From assembly GCA_025201865.1 (NCBI GenBank), contig MU602667.1, positions 167,961 to 196,874 on the forward strand: 28,914 nt of DNA. Reading direction: 5' to 3'. The position numbers and the translations under genes were made by a program. Positions 16,198 through 24,468 of the stretch are shown here, one piece after another. Below the pieces are notes generated by a model that searched no databases, was not told where the DNA came from, and was given only the letters and a program-made list of their open reading frames with translations. The stretch comes from Ramicandelaber brevisporus. Its lineage: Eukaryota > Kickxellomycota > Ramicandelaberales > Ramicandelaberaceae. Positions within the stretch are counted from its first letter, which is position 1. Every line of letters begins with the position of its first letter.

Positions 16198-17572
16198 GCA
16201 ACAGTCATCATGAAGGTCATTCATTCTATAAACTTGAACATGTTCTGGACAGTTTGTACTAACAATGACGTTTTACCATTGACCATTGATTGTTGTTACC
16301 ATGTACAATTAAACAGAGCTTGCTCGTGAGCATGGCCTTGATGAAAGCGGCACACGCCATGACCTCATTGCCCGCATCCGCGGAATTAACCTCTCTGGTG
16401 AGTCTCCAGGCGTAGAGGACCAAGCTGAAACGTTTGAGCAGCCGAGCGACAGGGATGAAGATGATGCCGCAGAAGTGAAGGATGAAGAGTACGAGCATGT
16501 GGAGAGTGCTGACATCCCTATTGGCCAGCAGACACCAATTGCCTCTACTCCTGGCGCTCAGTTTGCCAGCGAGCAGGATGCATCTCCGTTTACTGTGCGC
16601 CAGCGCCGTAAGCAGGAGAAGCTCGATGGAGTTAAGACTCAGTCAAAGCCAAACTTCAAGGCGCCTCCAGCTCGCCAACATCGCGGTGCAGCAGATGAAC
16701 TTACGCTCTCTGAGAATCGCGAGTCGCCAATTAGCGCAGCCGTGACATCGGCATCCTCGCTGCATCTTCCCGTCGGTGTCTCATCAACCTCAACGGCCAC
16801 ACCAAGTGCGAACGATGCCACATCTACATCCTTTGCAGCCATCATGAGCAACACTGGCCACCCATCCGTTGACCCAGCGAGTCCATTTGTCGTTTCGGCT
16901 GCCACTCAGGAAAGCTCACTATACCCAAGCATCCAATCGCCATACAAGGGAAAGTTGCCAGCACCACCTGTTGCCGCACCAGTCTCCTCGCCTCAGCAAG
17001 AAGCTACCGCCGCCACCAGCACCGCCAGCACTACCACCATCATCAGTCGTATCCGTCGCATCTTCTCTGATGCACATGCGCTGGTCATTTTACTCCTCTT
17101 TACTGAAGCCATCACTTTGACTGCCAATGTGTATCCTGATGTTGTCAGCACTTTGGCCTCAGAAAAGTTTGCCACGGCTGCAGATGCTGGTGTCAAGTTT
17201 GGTCTCATTCTATCAGCGCTGCAACCACTCTATGGATGGTTTGCTCTGTTTGCTGCCCTTCCATTTACCACCGGAGTCATTATCCGCCCTGACCTGAAGA
17301 ATCCGAATGCGGCACCAAAGTGCCCAATGCACCAGTTTGGTCTTCTTGGCTTTGGTCTCGGTCGTCTCGTTGCCATTTACTTTGCAATTGGCAAGTACTT
17401 TCCAGCATCTGCTTCAAGCTCACCTCGCAGCGGCACAATCCATCAGCTGGCTGATTCCGTCAGCACACATTTGCCAATTGAACTCATCTTGTTCACCAGT
17501 CAAGTAACCGTTGTTTTGGCCATCCATGCAGCAGCAGCAGCAGCTGCTGCTGCCGCAACTGGCTCAACATAA
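16072..17572 (+). CDS. SAP-domain multi-pass membrane protein (two exons)
   Basis: Join 16072-16141 and 16317-17572, giving 441 residues. The splice creates GAG (E24) and completes a SAP domain: LPKRLSNMRKEALV|ELAREHGLDESGTRHDLIARIRGI (about 10-47), with the helix-turn-helix leucine/glycine pattern typical of DNA/RNA-binding SAP motifs. Neither exon alone encodes it. Residues 48-265 are acidic then Ser/Thr/Pro/Ala-rich and disordered. The C-terminal part has about four hydrophobic segments (near 277-295, 317-346, 362-384, 409-432) and a short conserved-looking hydrophilic loop (PDLKNPNAAPKCPMHQFG), then polyAla. SAP folds are related to the HEH/LEM-like domains of inner nuclear membrane proteins, so a nucleus-facing N-terminus on a nuclear/ER membrane is plausible. 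I do not recognise a named orthologue; no MSC domain is present. Next gene (prp38) starts 187 bp downstream. Confidence 0.8.
16142..16316 (+). other. Intron 1 of the SAP-membrane gene
   Basis: 175 nt, phase 1, GTACGT...AAACAG. A perfect TACTAAC branch point is at 16257-16263 (A 54 nt from the acceptor). It contains a (CAA)n repeat. Skipping the splice would break the SAP domain in two frames, so the intron is well supported. Confidence 0.92.
16166..16204 (+). repeat. (CAA)n microsatellite inside intron
   Basis: About eleven CAA units followed by CAGCAACAG, on the sense strand of the host gene and upstream of the branch point. Confidence 0.9.
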
Positions 17573-17758
17573 TCACCACACAGCTTTCACCATTATTATC
17601 ATCATCACCACCATCACCACCATCACCACTATTTCCCTCTTTTGTATCCACTCATTATCACTCATTATTATTATTAGTTTCCTCCCTTCCCTCTTTGTTT
17701 TATTTTATTGTTTATTATTTGCTTGGTTTCACTGACACTTTCATCTCACTTGATCAGG

Positions 17759-18478
17759 ATGCAACAGCAGGCACGAGTCCGTGGCCAAGATCCACAGCGG
17801 CTACTTGAGCCTGGACTACGAAGTCGCATCCTTGGCTCGTTCTTTTGGAAGCAAGAGTGCTTCTCGCTGAACATGGTTCGTTTAGTTGATCGCGCAGCGT
17901 CGCTAACTTGTATCGGCGGCAGTTATACCGCACATCAGCGGCCAACCGAGTTCATTGGCCTTCTCTTGAGGCTTCTTCAGCTTCAACCAGCTCTCGATGT
18001 GATTGACGAGCTTCTTCAACAGCCGCATTTCAAGTACATGAGAGCACTCGCAGCATTGTACGTTCGGTTGGTGTGCAATCCGGCTGATGTGTATCCGAGA
18101 CTGGATCCACTCTACGAAGATGGACGCAAGCTGCGCCGACTGCTTCCATCTGGAGAGTACGACATCATTCACATGGACGAGTTTGTTGATGAATTGGCTC
18201 GAGGAAGCAATACAGTTGGAACCATTGCATCAATTGAGCAAACCACTGCAGCAACCAGAGTTTGCGGCATACTGCTGCCTCGAATGCCAGCCAGGTTTAT
18301 TCTTGAAGATGCGGGTGAGGTGCAACCCCGTATCAGCTCAGTCATGCGGGAACTTGCTGCCATGGAGGATAGCAGCAGTGACGACGATAGTGATGAAGAT
18401 GAAGATGATGATGATAGCGATGAAAATGAAAATGAAGATACAGATGACATTGAGAGCAGCAGCCGTTCGTCTAACTGA
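17759..18478 (+). CDS. prp38: Prp38 splicing factor
   Basis: 239 residues. ATG 17759 is the first ATG after the previous gene's stop (no ATG in 17573-17758). The PRP38 domain is unmistakable: VRGQDPQRLLEPGLRSRI, FFWKQECFSL, TPTEF-like RPTEFIGLLLRLLQLQP, FKYMRALAALYVRL, then LDPLYEDGRKLR, GEYDIIHMDEFVDEL and ILLPRMPARFILED. Residues 205-239 are an acidic/serine tail. Prp38 is a U4/U6.U5 tri-snRNP/B-complex protein needed for spliceosome activation (release of U1 and U4). An 18-residue Ser/Thr/Ala-rich insertion (149-166) interrupts the normal 'EFIDELL...ERVCDIILPR' junction; it has no GT-AG boundaries and keeps frame, so it is probably a real insertion. The gap to the next gene is 88 bp, without obvious terminator features. 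Confidence 0.95.
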   Translation: MQQQARVRGQDPQRLLEPGLRSRILGSFFWKQECFSLNMVRLVDRAASLTCIGGSYTAHQRPTEFIGLLLRLLQLQPALDVIDELLQQPHFKYMRALAALYVRLVCNPADVYPRLDPLYEDGRKLRRLLPSGEYDIIHMDEFVDELARGSNTVGTIASIEQTTAATRVCGILLPRMPARFILEDAGEVQPRISSVMRELAAMEDSSSDDDSDEDEDDDDSDENENEDTDDIESSSRSSN

Positions 18479-18566
18479 GTTATCGCTCTGGTTTATGTTC
18501 TATTGATTTTTTTTTTGAAGATTCTTTACAGTAGACACGTCATCTCGCGTCAACTAGAGTGCTACT

Positions 18567-19313
18567 ATGGAGCTAGATGAGCTGTCAGTGCTGCGTAGAC
18601 ATATCCAACGTACTCGTCGCGCCGAGCGCAACCAACAAGAACAGCAACCACAGCATCAACAGCAGCAGCAGCAGCAGCCTCCAGCTGGTCAGTCAGCTGC
18701 ATATTTCCAGGCCAACATTGACAGCCTATTCCATTTTGATGACTCTCCACGAACTCACCCGTCATCCATTAATCGCATCCAGCATGATAGACCAGCTACT
18801 CAGCAGTCGCTAGCTGATATCATGCAGCTTCTTCGTCATTCTGGACCGGCAGCAGCACGCTTGCCCACGTTCGCAGATGGCGGAGACGAACAGCTGCTAA
18901 ACCAACTGTTCTTAATGTCAGCTGAGTCTCAAAAGGGACCTCCTCCAGCGTCCACTGCATTCATCCGATCATTGCCCATTGTATCAAACTTATCCAAATC
19001 GGGCTCTGCGGAGGAGGATTGTCCCATTTGCAGCGATCCTTTGGCCGATGCGGGAAGACGGGGAGACTATCTTGTGATGCTACCTCGCTGTGCGCACATT
19101 TTTGATCGCAGATGCATTGGTGAGTGGCTCGCGCTACACAACACATGTCCCGTTTGTCGCGACTCTGTGCCCACCGACGATGTTGATTGGAATCACGATC
19201 ATCCAGGATTCAATCGCGAGTACGAAGCTGCGGCGACTCACAAAACTGGCGGCTCGTATGCCATTGATGAAGATGGCTATGATCCGCATGATCCTTACGG
19301 AATGTATGCGTGA
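18567..19313 (+). CDS. RING-finger protein, RNF126/115-like layout with Asp zinc ligand
   Basis: 248 residues, one exon. The N-terminal half is disordered with a polyQ stretch (23-37). A short lead-in STAFIRSLPIV (129-139) resembles the 'IxxLP' segment preceding the RING in RNF115/126-type ligases. RING: C152, C155, C175, H177, D180, C183, C194, C197, in DCPIC...PRCAHIFDRRCIGEWL...TCPVC. The fifth ligand, normally His in C3H2C3 or Cys in C3HC4, is Asp (codon GAT, 19104-19106). W187 lies at the E2-contact position. The C-terminal 45 residues are acidic/Tyr/Pro-rich. Inferred role: cytosolic E3 ubiquitin ligase, substrate unknown; activity depends on whether Asp holds zinc. It lies in tandem 88 bp after prp38. 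Confidence 0.82.
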   Translation: MELDELSVLRRHIQRTRRAERNQQEQQPQHQQQQQQQPPAGQSAAYFQANIDSLFHFDDSPRTHPSSINRIQHDRPATQQSLADIMQLLRHSGPAAARLPTFADGGDEQLLNQLFLMSAESQKGPPPASTAFIRSLPIVSNLSKSGSAEEDCPICSDPLADAGRRGDYLVMLPRCAHIFDRRCIGEWLALHNTCPVCRDSVPTDDVDWNHDHPGFNREYEAAATHKTGGSYAIDEDGYDPHDPYGMYA

Positions 19314-19767
19314 TCCAAATGTTAAGTTTTTTTAAATACTATTTAAGGGAAATATCAGGATTAACTGGCTATTGATTAGCGGTTCTATATGCACACATGC
19401 ACTGACTATGAACCGATTAAACAAATTTAGAGGGGGACCTTTGCGGTAGAGGGAGGAGGAGGAGGAGGAATATATAGTGGATAGTGACAAAGTGGCATGA
19501 TAATTATTTATGAGATGCAAACGGATTGATTCGATGGTATGAGCAAGACACTGATATTGATAATGTATAGGACAGATGAAGAAATGAAGTGATATATGAA
19601 TAAACAGAGGTGCATTAAAAAGGCACAGTGTGGTGAAACAAAGATGGAAGGATGGAAGGATGGAAAGATGGAATTGATGAAGATAATTAGGTGGCTGAGG
19701 TGGAGTGAGACAATAGAAATGGTGCATTGTATAGCTGATATAGATATGATGATGCAAACATCATTAC
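19314..19767. terminator. Convergent 3' region with purine repeats
   Basis: 454 bp between the RING gene (+) and the zinc-finger gene (-). It contains a GGA tract (19450-19472), a GGATGGAA tandem repeat (19643-19672), and AATAAA near 19599. I see no gene; short frames here are low-complexity. Confidence 0.5.
19643..19672. repeat. GGATGGAA tandem repeat
   Basis: About four imperfect units of GATGGAAG/GATGGAAA in the 3' intergenic region. Confidence 0.85.
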
Positions 19768-22700
19768 TTACTGGTCATGCTCATCTGGAGCGGACGGGGC
19801 TAGAGCTGGACTGGCACAGTCATCGCTTACAGCAGATTCGTCAATGTCCATAGTCATCGACGCTAAAGTGGTGGTGGTGGCAGTGGTGGTGGAAGTGGCA
19901 TCGTCCCTGGCCTTGCCTTTGCCGCGGCCTTTGCCTTTACCACCACCAGCACGCTTCGTGACAGGCTTGTCGCTGCCGCTGGCTGCCATCGACTTCTTCT
20001 TGGTCTTGGGCTCCTCGCCAAATCCAAAGTACTCGCGGCATGACTCAGTGTGGCGCTGGTGACGCTTGAGCGCATCACTGCGGCTAAAATCGTGACCACA
20101 GCTCTCGCAGACATGCGGCCGCTGGCTCGTGTGACCAAACTGATGCCGGCGGATATCATAAACACGACTGAAGCGCGCACCGCAGTCTGGGAAATGGCAA
20201 ACATACTCTTCTTTGACTCTGTCTCGCTTGGACTTGGCGGTCACCGGAGCATCTGAATCAAGAATATCAACATACTCCGAGTCGTCCACTGCGGTGGGTT
20301 CAAACAGAGCGTCTTCATTGTATGTGACAGTGATTATACCAGAAGCTGACTTGCTGTGTTGACGAACGGGAGACCCGGTAATGGCAGACACACGACGATA
20401 GCGTCCACCAACGGGATGCGGAGTAATGTCAATGGGATCGACATCCAACGAGCCCGATTCTTTGGGTCCAGATGCATCATCAGGATCAGTAGCATCAATG
20501 GTATCAATGGCATCAATGGTATCGGCATCAGCCTTCTTGTCGCTGTTCGTTGGAACGCGGTGAGCCTGGAGTGGATTGAAGTCAACATGGTGGCCAAGTG
20601 AATCAAGCTGCGGTAGACGCGCACGCATACTGGGTCCTTTGCGCTTGGGTGTAGCGGAGCTGGTGGCGGACTGATCGCTTGACTTTGTGCGTGACTCTGC
20701 TGTCTTCTTTGCAGACGTCGCTCTCGGCTTTCTTGCCTTCGATGACCGGCTTGGAGTAGATGATGGGTTGTCTTGGCCAGTGTTGAGTTCGGCCTCGCTG
20801 CCGTGTGACATGACAATCATGTACGGTTGATTGGAAGGCGTAGCCGAAACAACAAAATCGCTCTCTACATATGTTGCTGTATGGACAGCTGGTTGGCCAG
20901 TAGTATGAGCTGGCTTTGGCGTTGTTGCCGATGCATTCGACTCACGGCGCGAATCAGCGGGTGTGTTACCGAAAGATGACATCACACCACCGATACTGTT
21001 GACAGATGCGAGAGTTGAACGACGGCGCTTGCCAATAGCTGCCAACGAAGCCATCGAAGCTGAAGACATGGAGGTTGGAGTCAGCGTTGCATCGCCCATT
21101 ATGCTGTCGGTACTGTTGTTGGATGTGTCTGATCGCTGTGCATTCACGCCTAATATAACACTGAGACTATCCAGGGTTGATGTTGTAGTGGCCGAAGTTG
21201 GAGTTGTTACTGAGAGTGAGTTTGCAATGGTTTCAGCCGCTTCGTCTTGAATGCGGTCTGCAAGTGTCAACTCGGATCGACGGCGATTGCGACGCTCCAG
21301 GAACAAATCATTCACATCCATACTTCTGCGTGCTGCGGTTTGATCTGAACCACCCGTCATTGCTGCCAAGAGCTGAGCAGCTGCTGCTGGGCTAACACTC
21401 ATGGATGAAGGAGCCAATGTGGGTGGGGAGACGGTTGGCCCAACAATGGAGCATTCCTGAATAGTGTCAAGAAGTGAGCCAGACCGTTGAGGGACGGGAT
21501 GGAGTGTTGGCACTGAGACTGGCTGCAGTTGAACAGGCATAATTGATGGCTGATTGAGAATAGCAGATGTCGAGTCAATAGATGGCAGGACAGGGAATGG
21601 ATGGGTAGGCGACAAGAGTTGCTGTTGCTGTTGCTGTTGTTGCTGCAGTAGCTGTTGTTGCAGTAGCTGTTGTTGATGTTGTTGTTGTTGATGCTGAGAT
21701 TGAGCAGTGAGATTCAACAATGCTGTGTGACTAACTGCTGTATTGCCAGACATCACCTCAGCCAAAGTAGCTGGTTCGAATGAGGATAGAGTACCGCCAA
21801 TGGATGTGCCTTGAGGTGAAGAGAGCAGAAGACTAGCCATGAATGATGCTGAGCTGCTCAGGTCTGAGGGACGAGAGCCAATGAATGACGAATCATTCAA
21901 TGTCAAGCGCTCAATAAATGATGTTGGAGACACTGTGCCAGATAAATGTTGCTGTTGCTGCTGCTGCTGCTGCTGTTGTGGAATATTTGTAAACGAACTT
22001 GAAGCAGATCCACCAGCACCCAGCATAGCAGCTGTACCAAGAGGGTGGGCACCGGCTGAGTGTGCAGCACTGCCGTCAGTTGACGATAGCCCATTAGATT
22101 CGAGGAACTTTTTGAGAGCTTCGAGCTCTGGGGAGTCAGACGAGTGTGCACAATCTGTTCGGTTCAGGTCAGGTGCAGTGCGTGCAACTGGTGTGGCTGG
22201 AGAAGCAAGTGAGTTGCTTGCAACTGCAGCCAAGTCAACAGTGGCGAAACCTGCAGCCTGCATGACCATGGCTACCGATGAACTCGGAGTGTGATGAATC
22301 TCTGATGTTGATATCATCAGTTGCTGCTGCTGCTGCTGCTGGACTGGTTGCTGTAGTTGAATCTGCTGATGATGAAGTTGGCGCTGGCCGGAATGGAACA
22401 GATCGTTGAGGCTGGTCAGCGTTGGAACACGTGTGTGAGAGACTGAGCTGGCTCCGTTGTATGGACTAATCTGAGTGCGCAATGTGGACGGCCGTGGCTT
22501 GGAACGACGACGATTGGCAACTGGTGACATGAGACTGACGTCGCTGCCAGTGTCAACAGAGGCTCTGGCACTACTCAGCACGCTCTCATATACACTTCCA
22601 CCGCCAACACTGCTAGCTGTGACGGGCGACACGGGCATGGTGGGACTTGCAGATGAGGACTCAACGCCAACATGAATCATAGCACGAGCAGAACCACTGC

Positions 22701-23976
22701 GTACAACAGAATGTGTTACCACCTGCGGTAGAAGAGCGATTGGCGCGGGCTGATCTGCAGCGTTTGGCTGGCTGGACATCAGAGGCTCATCAATGTTCAT
22801 CGGTTCTTGAGTCTCAGAGTCGTCGTTGATGAAAGCAATGGTCGAAGCAGAACGACCACGGAAACGAGCTGGTTTGCTGGCGTACATGCTATTGGTGTCA
22901 TTGTTGTCGTTATCTGCGAGAGCGCTCATAGCGAGTGTGTGAGTTTTAGTGGATGGCGCTGTAGCTGAATCGTGAGATGGCGATAACTCAGGAAAGCGAA
23001 ACAATGGTGCGGACGGTGGGCCAGCCTGAGTGGTGTCAAGACCGGCAAGTAGAGGCATCGATATTTGATGGCGCGGTCTCTGACGAGGTGAGACTACTTG
23101 CATGTTGCTAGTTTGCAGTAACTGTTGTTGTTGTTGTTGTTGCTGTTGCAGCAGCTGTTGTTGTTGCTGTTGATGCTGTTGCTGGTGCTGGTGCTGAGCT
23201 GGAGATATACTCATAAATGTTTGGGCAGCAGCCATGTTGATAAGTGCCTGCTGATTGGATGAAATGCTGCCCAGGTTGGAATCAAATGACTGACTCACTA
23301 AGGCTGGCTGTTGCTGTCCAAATGGCGGATGCACAGTCTGGAGACTTTGTTGAGCTGTAGCCTTCTGGACGTCGCTAACGATGGGGAAATTCTGCATACC
23401 AAGGGTAGCGCCAATTTGCTGCTGCTGTTGCTGTAGCTGCGACTGTGACTGTGACTGTAGCTGTAGCTGTAGCTGTAGCTGTGGCTGTGGCTGGAGCTGA
23501 GTTGGTATGACCATGTTGGCAGCGGATGGGAGAGCAGCCATGGGCAGTTGCATTTGGGGAACCACGTGTGGCTGAAGTTGACCAGTGTTGATGCCTAATA
23601 CACTGGATGTCAGACTGAATGGGTCACTAGGCTGGAGTTGAGGAACCAATTGGGCCTGCATAGCAATTGGAACATTTTGAACAACTGATTGGCTCGCTAA
23701 CATTAGTTGCTGTTGTTGTAGCTGTTGTCGCTGTTGTAGCTGTTGTTGCTGTTGCTGTGGATTGATAATAAGCTGAGCAGGATTGAAGAGGATAGTGTTT
23801 GGTTGCGCCTGCTGAATCATCAATTGTTGCATGTTGATCTGGGGGATTGCGGTATGCGGGTTGATGGAGGGCACAGGGGCTGCGTGGGCAGAAGTCATGG
23901 ATGCGAGTAAATTTCCGGCAGATGCAGCGGATGGCGTGTTAATGGCGCCACCGGAGCTTTTGGAATCGTTTGACAT
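19768..23976 (-). CDS. Large glutamine/serine-rich C2H2-type zinc-finger transcription factor
   Basis: 1402 residues from ATG 23976 (MSNDSKSSGG...), the first ATG after an 843 nt ATG-free leader. Residues 1-1250 are Q-, S- and T-rich with many polyQ blocks (mixed CAA/CAG), typical of activation regions. Two adjacent fingers near the C-terminus: YVCHFPDCGARFSRVYDIRRHQFGH (C1260, C1265, H1278, H1282) and C1290, C1293, H1306 in CESCGHDFSRSDALKRHQRH. The last ligand is not at H-x3-H; H1309 (H-x2-H) or C1313 (H-x6-C) could serve. The 'DALKRH...C' ending recalls the final finger of Crz1/Prz1-type calcineurin-responsive factors, but I saw no PxIxIT docking motif, so the link is weak. After the fingers come a basic GKGKGRGKGK segment and an acidic tail. 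Predicted nuclear DNA-binding regulator, targets unknown. One uninterrupted frame. Confidence 0.88.
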   Translation of the reverse strand: MSNDSKSSGGAINTPSAASAGNLLASMTSAHAAPVPSINPHTAIPQINMQQLMIQQAQPNTILFNPAQLIINPQQQQQQLQQRQQLQQQQLMLASQSVVQNVPIAMQAQLVPQLQPSDPFSLTSSVLGINTGQLQPHVVPQMQLPMAALPSAANMVIPTQLQPQPQLQLQLQLQSQSQSQLQQQQQQIGATLGMQNFPIVSDVQKATAQQSLQTVHPPFGQQQPALVSQSFDSNLGSISSNQQALINMAAAQTFMSISPAQHQHQQQHQQQQQQLLQQQQQQQQQLLQTSNMQVVSPRQRPRHQISMPLLAGLDTTQAGPPSAPLFRFPELSPSHDSATAPSTKTHTLAMSALADNDNNDTNSMYASKPARFRGRSASTIAFINDDSETQEPMNIDEPLMSSQPNAADQPAPIALLPQVVTHSVVRSGSARAMIHVGVESSSASPTMPVSPVTASSVGGGSVYESVLSSARASVDTGSDVSLMSPVANRRRSKPRPSTLRTQISPYNGASSVSHTRVPTLTSLNDLFHSGQRQLHHQQIQLQQPVQQQQQQQLMISTSEIHHTPSSSVAMVMQAAGFATVDLAAVASNSLASPATPVARTAPDLNRTDCAHSSDSPELEALKKFLESNGLSSTDGSAAHSAGAHPLGTAAMLGAGGSASSSFTNIPQQQQQQQQQQHLSGTVSPTSFIERLTLNDSSFIGSRPSDLSSSASFMASLLLSSPQGTSIGGTLSSFEPATLAEVMSGNTAVSHTALLNLTAQSQHQQQQHQQQLLQQQLLQQQQQQQQQLLSPTHPFPVLPSIDSTSAILNQPSIMPVQLQPVSVPTLHPVPQRSGSLLDTIQECSIVGPTVSPPTLAPSSMSVSPAAAAQLLAAMTGGSDQTAARRSMDVNDLFLERRNRRRSELTLADRIQDEAAETIANSLSVTTPTSATTTSTLDSLSVILGVNAQRSDTSNNSTDSIMGDATLTPTSMSSASMASLAAIGKRRRSTLASVNSIGGVMSSFGNTPADSRRESNASATTPKPAHTTGQPAVHTATYVESDFVVSATPSNQPYMIVMSHGSEAELNTGQDNPSSTPSRSSKARKPRATSAKKTAESRTKSSDQSATSSATPKRKGPSMRARLPQLDSLGHHVDFNPLQAHRVPTNSDKKADADTIDAIDTIDATDPDDASGPKESGSLDVDPIDITPHPVGGRYRRVSAITGSPVRQHSKSASGIITVTYNEDALFEPTAVDDSEYVDILDSDAPVTAKSKRDRVKEEYVCHFPDCGARFSRVYDIRRHQFGHTSQRPHVCESCGHDFSRSDALKRHQRHTESCREYFGFGEEPKTKKKSMAASGSDKPVTKRAGGGKGKGRGKGKARDDATSTTTATTTTLASMTMDIDESAVSDDCASPALAPSAPDEHDQ

Positions 23977-24398
23977 GGTAAATGATGGAATGAGGCGCAA
24001 TCTGATGCTGACAAAGGGATCTATACACAATTAAAGCCAGAGCAAGGAGGACACAGAGAGCCTGAGTTTTCGTGAGTGAGTTTTCGTGCGTGAGTAAGGG
24101 GCGAGTGAGTGAGTGGGCGAATGAAAGAAGAAAAGAAAAAAAGAACAATGGAAGCCGGCTTGATGGGACGATGACCAATATTGAAACAGACTCAGCCACG
24201 CTGTAGGAGAGTAGTTGACGATATACTCCGAAGTCGCTGGCTGTGGGAGAGAGGGTGGGGTGGGGGAGGCGCTCAGAGCGTGGAAGGGGTTGATGCAGGC
24301 CAGCTAACAGGCGGAAAGATGGAAAGAAGATGGAAAGAGCACTGACAAATAACTGGGTTCAAGGATAACACGACGTGCTGAAGAGTCGAAGACACGTC

Positions 24399-24429
24399 GA
24401 ACTGAACTGAACTGAACTGAGCTGAACTG
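24399..24429. repeat. (GAACT)n pentamer repeat
   Basis: About six GAACT units with one GAGCT variant, just inside the presumed leader exon of the zinc-finger gene. Confidence 0.85.
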
Positions 24430-24441
24430 GGGGTAGGTGGG

Positions 24442-24468
24442 CTGTAAAGAAAGAGAACACAGTCAGTA
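24442..24468 (-). other. Predicted 3' splice site in zinc-finger gene leader
   Basis: On the minus strand, TACTGAC (branch point, 24468-24462) is followed by TGTGTTCTCTTTCTTTACAG ending at 24442. Branch A to AG is about 20 nt with a clean pyrimidine tract. This is the most complete acceptor in the region. Confidence 0.6.

Noticed and set aside
19332-19757. 141-codon minus-strand frame between the RING and zinc-finger genes
   Set aside because: Low-complexity His/Ser/Leu-rich translation over purine repeats; no homology and no gene-like composition.
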